64,000 nucleotides of DNA from Laccaria trichodermophora (lineage: Eukaryota > Basidiomycota > Agaricomycetes > Agaricales > Hydnangiaceae): NCBI GenBank assembly GCA_018417955.1, contig JACTVC010000005.1, positions 1,302,001 through 1,366,000 of the forward strand, in the 5' to 3' direction. A program made the position numbers and the translations under genes. Position 1 is the first letter of the stretch; the number at the start of each line of letters is the position of its first letter. Positions 55,816 through 64,000 of the stretch are shown one piece after another. Under the pieces are notes generated by a model that saw nothing but the letters and a program-made list of their open reading frames with translations, was not told the origin of the DNA and made no database searches.

Positions 55816-57214
55816 CAGTCGCGGACAAACAAAGACAACAATTTCAGTAGCTTGGGAAGAAATGAATATTTTGACAATCTGACTTCAGATTCGAACACAG
55901 GATGCGAAACTACATCCAAAAACACCCCTCCAAGGTTTTTCCCACGAGGGATTGGGTTGGCCAAAATTTTTGACAATTTTTGTCGTTTCGTAGGGGTCTT
56001 CAACAGGTCTTGGGACCCCCCCTGACAGACTCCCAATGCTGGTGGTCATTTAAAAATTGAGTGGCACTTGCTAAACATTGTAATTCTGATCAGAAGTTAA
56101 TAATATGCATGTGTTGAAGGTGGGGAGGGGAAGGGGATCAACAGGCCAGGGTCCATTGAGGGTCCGTGGGGGTGGGAAGACCCTGAGTTGCCATTTTAGG
56201 TGGTTTAAAATCATTTTTTTCTACAAGAACAGCTCGTCAGATTTTTCCCAAACTTCAGGATCAGATACAGAATTGAAAAAGGAGTCGATTGCGCTATTTT
56301 TCATAATTTTAAGGGTTCATTCAGGGTCCGGCCAATATTTTTGGGCTAAAATTTCCCATTTCATCGATTTCGAAAAATCGGCTCGTGTAAATCAAAGTGT
56401 TGGGTCCTAATGGGTGACTTCCCGTAACATAAATTTATATAAACGAATAAATATGACCCTTATCGGAGTTTGAAATGGGAACCCTGGCTTGCGATTTAAT
56501 CAAGCAAATAAACCGTAACGCCAACTGATTAGATTTATTCACTTGACTTGAATAAACTTACTTCCCTCTCATCTGAGTTGATTTGAGGACACACAGGTCC
56601 ATGGATGGGTGTATTATAGTTGATGCTCAATCATATCAGCCAGAAAGTAGGACACACAATGAATGAAGCCGAGAAAAAGTCAAGTTGAGCTGAATATGCT
56701 GTGGTTCTGTGAGTTATGTGCTGAGAAGATTATTTGTGGAAGGAAAAACAGCTTTGGAGATGAAATTTTGGAGCCATAGGACGTTGGCACTGCTAATTAA
56801 CTCCGTAATGGCTTCAAATTATAACGAGAGAGCAGACTGCCCTCAGCCGTAGGAGAGTAGAGCGGGATGAGGTAGAGCTGACTAAGCTGGGTGGGAAGAA
56901 AACGTACCCAGGAAGGAAAGGTGTCATGATGGCAGGGTTGATTCCAGCGTTTGAAATCTATTCGAGGGGTCTGTACCCTCTGAATAGATTAAGGTTTATA
57001 ACTGGGTGCCAACCAGGGCATCCATCAAAGTTGAACCCTTACAAGACTCGGCATCCCGGCAAAAGACCCTAGATCTCGTCGATTTATTTAAATCTAGCGA
57101 ATTTGTGTTACGGGAAGTCACCCAATCTTCACGTTTCTGCAATAAAAAGTAATATTGAGGGTTGTGCAGGGTCCCCATCTCACAATCACCAAAATTGTTG
57201 TTTGTCCGCGACTG
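55816..57214. mobile_element. Outer inverted-repeat transposon, ~1.4 kb, TA-flanked
   Basis: The left end, CAGTCGCGGACAAACAA at 55816, matches as an inverted copy the right end TTGTTTGTCCGCGACTG, which finishes at 57214. Both are directly flanked by TA (55814-55815 and 57215-57216). Ends starting CAGT with a TA target duplication are typical of the Tc1/mariner/pogo superfamily. The inside has no transposase frame, only AT-rich sequence with short stop-ridden frames, so it is a non-autonomous or decayed copy. About half of it is a second element inserted later. Confidence 0.75.
56412..57123. mobile_element. Inner inverted-repeat element, 712 bp, nested in the outer one
   Basis: The left end GGGTGACTTCCCGTAACA (from 56412) is matched by the inverted right end TGTTACGGGAAGTCACCC, finishing at 57123. 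The trinucleotide AAT flanks both sides (56409-56411 and 57124-57126), consistent with a 3-bp target duplication as in PIF/Harbinger-type elements. No transposase frame is present; MITE-like. Its position wholly inside the outer element gives the order of insertion. Confidence 0.75.
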
Positions 57215-57216
57215 TA

Positions 57217-58641
57217 GGTAATTCATCATTCGGGCCTCCAGCGGATTTGATTGGGGAGCTTGCTCCCCTTTGTACTGCTAACCGACTCCAAAATGTAGAT
57301 GATGACCTAATCCACAAGTAGTTGGCTGTGTTTACACATAGCACAGCATGGACACCCCGTGCGAACTTACTGATATGTGCATGACAATCACAAAATTGTG
57401 ATAAGTGCGTGAAGCCCTAGGTTTTACATTGAACAATTATGACATGGATTCACCTGAGTATATATTTTAAGGTCAAATATGCTATAAGATCTATCAGCAA
57501 TTTTTGTATTAAAAAAATAATTGACTCAATAAACTAGGATATATCAAGGTCCCCATCTAGTCTGCGAGGTACTTGCATACAAATTCGTTCTTTAATAAGC
57601 ACGAGAGGCCTATGGTCTATGCTCAGGACTTCCTATGACCACAAGATTTGATCCCTCTATGTATTGCACATGCTCATTGCCCATGTCAACTTCAATGGGT
57701 GTTACTCGAATCGCCCTTGATTTTTTGTTGCCACCCTGTAATTGCGATGAGCAATCGAGATTTGAGAATTTTAGCCTCGTTTTGCCACCCCCTCTCCGAC
57801 CAACCCTTCGTGGCCAAAAAAAAAGCCACTGAGCATTACTGAATAAAAACGCACCATCACCATACTAGACCGCACTCAAGTGCTTCGAAGGCAGTTTAAA
57901 GAGCAATTGATTTTGCATGTGAGTTCCATTTGCGGAATTTGCAATGAAGACGATGGACAACAATCGTCAACACCATCGTCGATCTGCGGCGCTGTCTTTT
58001 CGAGCCGTCGATGTCACTGGTCAGACTTGTCACTTCAAGTCGTTTCCATCTTCTTTGATTAAATCTCTAGGGATTTTGCCTTGAAAGCTCAGCTGGGCTC
58101 AACTTTGCAAAACCGCCAGGTGGCTTAACGTACTTATTCAGAGCTCAGACTCAATTGAAGACTGAATATCTATGTTGAAAGCTAGTCACTTGATTGACTT
58201 CTACGGACTGCACCTGGAGGAACGGATTGGCCAGGGTCCACTGCAACATGCGAGGATTTTAGGCGATCCTGAAATCAGAACACGTCCCAGAAACCTGCAG
58301 AACCTCTATCAGGTATTCGTGCCTGGTTGATGCGACGATACTCAGCGATGCCCTCGCCAGCGGTTACGCTAAGAGTGTCATCTGCCACCGCGTCGACATT
58401 TTTTAAATTGGTGGGATTGCGATTTGTTTCCAGAATTTCCAGGCAGGATCGAGAGAATGCGAATCTGACCCTACCTTGCGACAAAATTCGTGATTGGACA
58501 TGAACAATTTTCCATGGTTTAGAGTTATCGATAAACTTACGCCGTCGGTGCTTCTGCATGTGCAATCTCCCTGAGATCCGCATTGTTTTAAAGGACAAGA
58601 ACTGAAGGGTGTTTGCTACCCACCTGTTACCGCTTCGCACC
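57217..58641. other. Intergenic region right of the transposon
   Basis: AT-rich first half, with a palindrome ATCACAAAATTGTGAT near 57390. The minus-strand frame 58275-58643 has no domain and overlaps the start of the next gene. No tRNA seen. Confidence 0.4.
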
Positions 58642-60056
58642 ATGGCAAAAAACTGGTTGAGTCCAGCTGAGATCGCCCGTGACAGCAGTATGTTTTGTCC
58701 TCCTGCTTATTGAGGTTGATTTGAACGTTATGATGTCAACAGAGATTTTCGCAGCCTTCTCCCTTGTCCTCTGTGGAGTGGCTGTCTGGAATGTTATCAG
58801 CACATTATCCTTCGATATCTCAATCATTCGAGGAAAGCGTGCCTGGCGATGGCCTATGGTGAGTTCTTTTCTCCATCTTGCTCAGTTTTTGAACCAAGCA
58901 ATATTGTTCTTGATAGTTGCTCTATTATGTTTGTCGCATCTGCATGCTGCTACACATTTTCTCTATTGCTGTCAACCTGAACGCTATCAGCGAAATTCCA
59001 TGCCAGCAGGTTGTATGGATCTCGAAGGGTATGTTAACGCCGCCTGCCCCTGAAGCGGTCATTAATTTTTTTTATCAAAAAAAAGTTACCGACGCCATTG
59101 GAACGTGCGGGTCATCGCTCATTCTCATTTTGAGAACCCGCGCGGTGTGGCATAGAAGCAACAAAGTCACCATTCCGTTGGGACTCATTTTTTGTGGTCA
59201 AATCGCCCTCTGGTGCCAAAGTAAGTTATCTTGAGATTGATTGATTAGGGAGTGCTCACCCACCAAATATCTCAGCTTTCAGATATTCCAGAACACAATG
59301 GAACGCACAGCGAAATGTCTGCGCCGTAGTTTCTACGGCTCCTAAACCACTCCTGGTTGCTGTCTTTGCGTACAGTGAGTATTCCCAGCCCCGTCGCCGC
59401 GACCACGCTTATATCAAATTTGAATGTAGCCATGGCATTCGATTTAGTAATCCTGCTCCTTTGCGCTTCCAGACTCTACAACTCTCGCCGCACGAGCAAC
59501 TTGTCCAATTTGCTCCTCCGCGACGGAATTGTATGTTTCCCTTCTTTTACAGCAGAGCTCGATTCTGATACCAGCCTTTTGATCAGGGATATTTTTGTGC
59601 CGCCTTTGGTGCCAATTTCATTCAAACCGTTCTCGCTTCTCTCGGTTTAAACCCCGTCATGAATATTATTGCACTCCCGTTTGCTGTCGTCGTCTCTATC
59701 ATCGCCGCAACCACCGTCTTCCGTTACGTGTTCACGGCTTACGACTCATTTGCCTTTTCCAGTTCCAACCCAGCAACTGGATCAGGGTCAAAGGGCAACG
59801 ACAGTGCTCGGGGACCTAATCACATCAACCTTTCTCAAACCATGATTTCGGCTGGTGATATCCCTCTCAGCAACTTGAAAGGCCAGCAGCTCGCTGTGCA
59901 TCGGACTATTGATATTGATGTTGATGGGGTGCCTATGTCCCACACCGTACGTCTTCTTTCTTGCTTATAAAACCCACGACTGACCTATTCTACCAGAGAA
60001 CCCATGTAGTGGATTCTGATGACTTGAGTTTAACCGAGAAGGGGCATGGCTTCTAA
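58642..60056 (+). CDS. Seven-span membrane protein of a basidiomycete family, unknown function
   Basis: An ATG at 58642 begins MAKNWLSPAEIARDS in exon 1. A 55-nt intron joins it to IFAAFSLVLCGVAVWNVIST. Further exons carry LLYYVCRICMLLHIFSIAVN, VTDAIGTCGSSLILILRTRA with IPLGLIFCGQIALWCQ, NAQRNVCAVVS with PKPLLVAVFAY, VAMAFDLVILLLCASRLYNS, and FCAAFGANFIQTVLASLGLN with NIIALPFAVVVSIIAATTVF. The cytosolic tail is Ser/Asn/Gly-rich and ends LSLTEKGHGF at 60056. That gives seven predicted spans and a C-terminal tail, the layout of a large group of anonymous seven-span proteins in mushrooms. No ligand, G-protein motif or catalytic residues are evident. A receptor role would be inference. About eight exons; junctions near 59040-59090 and 59395-59425 are approximate. 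Confidence 0.75.
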
Positions 60057-60289
60057 GTTTTGATGAAAGAGTTGTCAAAAATTGTATCATATCTTCCGTA
60101 CTTGGGCTTTACTTAGGTTGTTATTGTCGTATTTATTGGTAGTTCATAGAAAAATGTTGTAGATATACGAACAGCATACAATGGTGATCTTGTAAAATCG
60201 CAGTGTTTGGAGAGCTTGATGGAGCCAAACCAAAGCCAAACACTATATAGTGGTTGTTGAATTTTGTCCGTCCGCTACACATCTCTTAT
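60057..60289. promoter_or_regulatory. Spacer with a TATA-like element ahead of the poly(A) polymerase gene
   Basis: The sequence ACACTATATAGTGG at 60240-60253, itself a palindrome, lies about 45 bp upstream of the ATG at 60290. It could be a TATA box with a very short leader. Confidence 0.4.
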
Positions 60290-62605
60290 ATGGGAAGATC
60301 TTCCTCGCCGAAGCAAGGAAAAGCTCCTCCATCCGAATATCCCAGTAGACGGGCTCGGCGGCGTGACAAACGTGCTAAACGGTCCACAGAGTCCACACCA
60401 CTTGCAAGCGGCTCCTCCAGTCCTCGAAGAAAATGTTCAGAAAGGAACATCTCGTCATCAAATGGAATCACTCCAGCGGACTTTTCAATAAACAGCTCTT
60501 TTGAAGAAGCTGTGGATTTCATACCATTTACTTTTTCGGATTCGGACGAAGAGTCAAGTCATGACAAGTCGAGGGAGAACGGCGAAGCACAGATTGTAGA
60601 CACGGGGTCAATAATGGATAAGGGAAAGGGAAAAGCGCGGGACGGTTACTCCCCAGAACCAGGTTTATCTGAGGAAAAATCAAAATCACGAAGGGAGAAG
60701 GACCGACAGGTTGAACGTGAGTGGGATCAGGGCAAGAGGGATCGGGAAAGGGACGACGCCAGACATAGAACGAAGAGGAAGCATGATCTTTTGTTCGATT
60801 TTGATGACGGCTACGCCAATAAGAAACAACGATTGGACGCATCGTCAAGAAAGGCTCCTTGGGTTACCGGGATAGATTGGGACAAGTACAAGAATGTCGC
60901 CGAGATGTATGTTTATTCCTCTGTTGGCTCTGTGCTAGCTGATTTCAGTTTATTTAGGTTGCACGCCGAAGTGAAGGCTTTTGTCCATTGGATATCACCG
61001 TCGCCGGTAGAGGATGAAGTTCGAGGTTTGATTGTGACACAGATCTCCAACATCGTGAAAGCGGCTTTTCCAGATGCTCGAGTGCTACCGTTCGGAAGCT
61101 ATGAAACGAAATTGTATCTACCCTTAGGGTATGTCCATTTCGCGGACCACTTCCCTCTCGTTTAACCTGACGTTTTGTTCAGTGACATTGACTTGGTAAT
61201 TTTATCAGATTCAATGGCATATAGCAATAAAGTCAATGTACTTCATGCCCTCGCCAACACTTTGAAACGCAGCGGTATTACTTCGCATGTCACTATCATC
61301 GCCAAAGCCAAAGTTCCCATCGTCAAATTTGTCACCACCCACGGCCGCTTCCATGTCGACATCAGCTTAAATCAAAGCAATGGGTTGCTATCGGGGAAAA
61401 TTATCAACGGGTTTCTGAAGGATATGCACGGAAACGGCGCTGAAGGCAAAGGAAGCATGGCCTTACGAAGTCTCGTCATGGTTACGAAGGCGTTTTTGAC
61501 TCAGCGAAGCATGAATGAAGTTTATACCGGGGGTCTTGGGAGTTACAGCATAGTTTGCCTGGCGGTCAGCTTCCTGCAGATGCACCCAAAAATACGGAAC
61601 GGCGAAATTGATCCAGAGAAAAACTTGGGCGTGTTAGCGATGGAATTTTTCGAGCTTTATGGGTGCTATTTCAACTACGACAAAGTGGGCATTTCGTTAA
61701 GAGACGGAGGGATGTACTTCAGTAAACGGAAGAGGGGATGGTACGATTATGACAGGCGGGGTATCTTGTCTTTGGAAGACCCCGCCGACCCATGTAAGCA
61801 ATCTCAGCTGATTTACGCGTCCTCGTGCTCATACTCGCTGAGCCAGCCAACGACATTTCCAAGGGCTCATATGGCTTTCACAAAGTTCGAACCGCTTTTG
61901 CTGGTGCTCACGGGATTCTTACCTCAACGGCGTATTTACGAGCTGGTATGATCAATGCTAGACGAGGTGGCCGTTCAGTTCATTTGAGATCCCACGACGA
62001 TTTAGAAGACCTCAGCATATTGTCAACTGTTCTTGGCATCACTCAAGAGGTCAGCACATTGCGCCGTACTCTGAGTTGACTATAATTGACAGGATGACCA
62101 GACGATAAACCACCGTAAGCTCGTTCAAGAGGTTTATGATAGACGGACAATGCACAAAATTCTTGGTATTGAACCACAGACAGTCGTTCAAGTTGTTCAC
62201 GCGCCAGCTTCGCCCTCGTCTTTTCGACAGACGTCTGCCGCCCGTGATTCCAATTCTCGGAAAGACCTCCGGAATTACGGGGATGATGATGATGACCACG
62301 AACCTCACACCCGGCGAGTTGATGAAGAAGAGGAAGGGGGACGCTACGAAATCGGGCGGCAGCCTCCCAAAAAGCGACGGAAAACAGGGAAACTCAATGA
62401 TGCTCATACGGTATTCATCCCCGACACGGACGACGAAGAAGACGGGGATCGTTTCGACGAAGAGGAGGGTGGTGGAAACTCAAAGCACGACGATAATAGA
62501 GAACGTTCAAGACGAGAACCTGACTCCGATCGTCGAAGATCATATTGGCTGTCGAAAGGTATTGGTTTCGGGGAAGGTAACGATGATGATAATTACAGTG
62601 GATGA
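60290..62605 (+). CDS. TRF4: Trf4/Cid14-type noncanonical poly(A) polymerase (TRAMP complex)
   Basis: Nuclear nucleotidyltransferase that adds short oligo(A) tails to aberrant RNAs and hands them to the exosome, with Air1/2 and Mtr4. An ATG at 60290 begins MGRSSSPKQGKAPPSEYPSR; the longer frame starts at TTG. Exons 60290..60906, 60958..61128 and 61183 onward join in phase. A disordered Lys/Arg/Glu-rich N-terminus precedes PWVTGIDWDKYKN and LHAEVKAFVHWISPSPVEDE. Catalytic core: VLPFGSYETKLYLPLG then DIDLVILSD, with the GS and DxD carboxylates, and the third Asp in GRFHVDISLNQSNG. The PAP-associated region follows (GGLGSYSIVCLAVSFLQMHP, NLGVLAMEFFELYGCYFNYD, SLRDGG). The Asp/Glu/Arg-rich C-terminus has PPKKRRKTGK as a nuclear signal. 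The intron between 60906 and 60958 lies before the catalytic exon. All motifs are intact. Confidence 0.93.
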
Positions 62606-64000
62606 TTCTGCATTTTCTGGACGAATGTCAGCTCTTGTGGACACACATGTCTCCTTCGGATTTTCATGTTCAACAGGCCGCCCAAAGCCAAGAGTTTTTC
62701 ATTCAGGCTTCGGCGTTGTATTTCATAACCCGCTGAGCCATCAATCTGACTTTCTATCCACTTCGCTAGCTGAACACGGCGAAGGGTCACTGTTTGGCAG
62801 ATTCGTCTCAGACAAATATAGGAAATTGGCAACTCTCCTCAAACCAGCGCACCCATTGACTTTATCATGGTCAATTGGGTGATTAAGACGTCGCAATTTT
62901 GAACTCAAAAACTCGCAACAAGGAACTCGTTTCTGCACCGGATCAGGCGGAAAGGCGAGCCTTTCTCCGCTGATCTGCAGACTTAAGGAAGGTGGCCATA
63001 ATGATGAAACAGATTGTGTGCAACGGATTGCGAAGCGCCTACTTCAAGATCTCACCAGTCAGCGTCCTCATATTCTTACTGCAACATTGCGGCCTGGATT
63101 CCATATATCGGAATCGAGGCCTGTCCGTGACCCTAACTCGCTCTTCCCCAGCCTTCTTCGCCTGCCCAAGTCGACGATGAATCTCCGGCAAGCGCCCCGG
63201 TATCTGGAGCGCTTTCATTGTGCCCAGCCACTTTTGCGATTTGATTTTCATTTGGACAACAAGCTGATCGCGTAGCGCTGTGCTCCAGGGTAGTGGAGTA
63301 GCCTTGCCCCTGGTTTTGCTGGTAGAGTGGACCCTCCAGCTCGAGCGTCCTTCGGTTGATCAGATTTTCTCAATACGCCGTTGGCGCGGAAACTCTAGAG
63401 TGTCGCCGACTGCCCCGTACGCAGAGCTTGGAGAAGTAATGTCCGTTTTACATCTAGTATTCTTATACTGAAGTTCAGGCGGCTAGCTACCAGAAAACTT
63501 TTTGTGCTGGAAACATTTGAAACCATTCTTAGTTCGCAAACACCTATCCCGTGGATCGAAAGCCTACAATCGATTTTCGGTATGTATTATACGCAAGCGG
63601 CTAGTGGCTTCAACGAGCATCCATCTGTCAGTTTCGAGGTCGTGGGCGCAAGCTCACGAAGAAGTTGCCTTAAATCAGTTCTTGGAGCTGGTTAATCTCG
63701 TCCGCCAGTCAACTGAAACGAAGATTCTTTAGATATTGCACAGCATCCTGAGTACTCCCTGAACAGAAAGCTCTGGGGAAATAATTGCCTCCGCTTCGGC
63801 ATCTTTTAAACGAGTAAGTGGGACTTCGGGGTTATCTCCTTCGTTCTCTCACACGCTGTTCACGATCCTCCACACTGCTTCAAGAATCAAGACAACGATT
63901 CCCTCGAACATTTCTGATTACGTGCCAATGTGCAGTCACTGAATCAGTTTCAGTCCTAGGCAGAAGCCTAGACCAAATCCGTCAAAGTTCTGGCGTGAAT
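62606..64000 (+). other. Unidentified, possibly decayed coding region
   Basis: Between about 63018 and 63735 (plus) several stretches look protein-coding but are broken. One frame reads QRIAKRLLQDLTSQRPHILT through RYLERFHCAQPLLRFDFHLD and stops at 63275. Another reads LPLVLLVEWTLQLERPSVDQ with IFSIRRWRG. A third, after a short possible intron, reads FRRLATRKLFVLETFETILS and PIPWIESLQSIF. They can be only partly joined (one intron would be just 38 nt). I do not recognise the family. It is either a gene with introns I misread or a pseudogene. 63740-64000 shows nothing further. Confidence 0.35.

Noticed and set aside
62136..62882. 248-codon plus-strand frame overlapping the poly(A) polymerase 3' end
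   Set aside because: The overlapping frame continuing to 62605 gives the expected acidic/basic tail with a nuclear signal, so this one is an out-of-frame shadow.
1..64000. tRNA, rRNA, CRISPR array or long terminal repeats
   Set aside because: I looked for tRNA B-box-like sequences, spaced direct repeats and paired long repeats and saw no convincing example. A covariance-model scan would be decisive for tRNA and other small RNA genes.

Overview
The window is nuclear DNA of a filamentous basidiomycete, most likely an Agaricomycete. Genes lie on both strands and are broken by many short introns, mostly about 45-65 nt, with GT-AG ends. The gene content also fits: a prtT-type Zn2Cys6 regulator, an HNH_2 protein with an N-terminal extension, an F-box remnant, a reverse transcriptase with the GILAGDTASP / xADD signature seen in mushroom genomes, and anonymous multi-spanning membrane proteins. 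The supplied open frames often begin at TTG, CTG or GTG, so I re-derived starts and splice joins by hand wherever I could keep the phase consistent.

Layout. 0.4-8.2 kb (all minus): a Golgi-type apyrase (YND1), a seven-exon PWWP chromatin protein, and a Ser/Pro-rich protein. 10.3-13.7 kb (minus): a prtT-like Zn2Cys6 regulator, followed by about 5 kb with no supportable gene. 18.6-22.6 kb: a Cdc4-type F-box/WD40 protein (plus) convergent with a PPIL1-type cyclophilin (minus). 22.6-27 kb is gene-poor. 27.0-27.5 kb: a small four-exon gene behind a clear TATA box. 29-34 kb is a degraded zone with an F-box remnant, a hypothetical gene and an uninterrupted non-LTR reverse transcriptase. 34.3-41.5 kb (minus): a tetraspan membrane protein, two neighbouring Ser/Thr-rich single-pass surface proteins of Wsc/Mid2-like layout, and a conserved basic/acidic protein. 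42.3-47.4 kb: UPF1 (minus) divergent from an HNH_2 protein (plus), 182 bp apart. 47.9-52.1 kb: a secreted GH17 glucanase, D-aminoacyl-tRNA deacylase, and a membrane protein. 53.7-55.3 kb: a secreted ACMSD-type amidohydrolase. 55.8-57.2 kb: two nested inverted-repeat transposons. 58.6-62.6 kb: a seven-span membrane protein and a Trf4/Cid14 poly(A) polymerase. 62.9-63.8 kb: an unidentified, possibly decayed coding region.

Functionally this is a normal core-genome stretch, with no biosynthetic or defence cluster. RNA quality control is represented three times (UPF1 for nonsense-mediated decay, Trf4 for nuclear surveillance, DTD for removal of D-amino acids from tRNA). Cell-wall and surface biology is represented by the GH17 enzyme and the two surface proteins. 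The most unusual items are the nested transposon pair, the reverse transcriptase with EADD in place of the usual [FY]ADD, the HNH_2 protein whose third catalytic histidine is an arginine, and the amidohydrolase whose metal-binding HxH motif is assembled across an intron. I did not find a clearly new multi-gene system.
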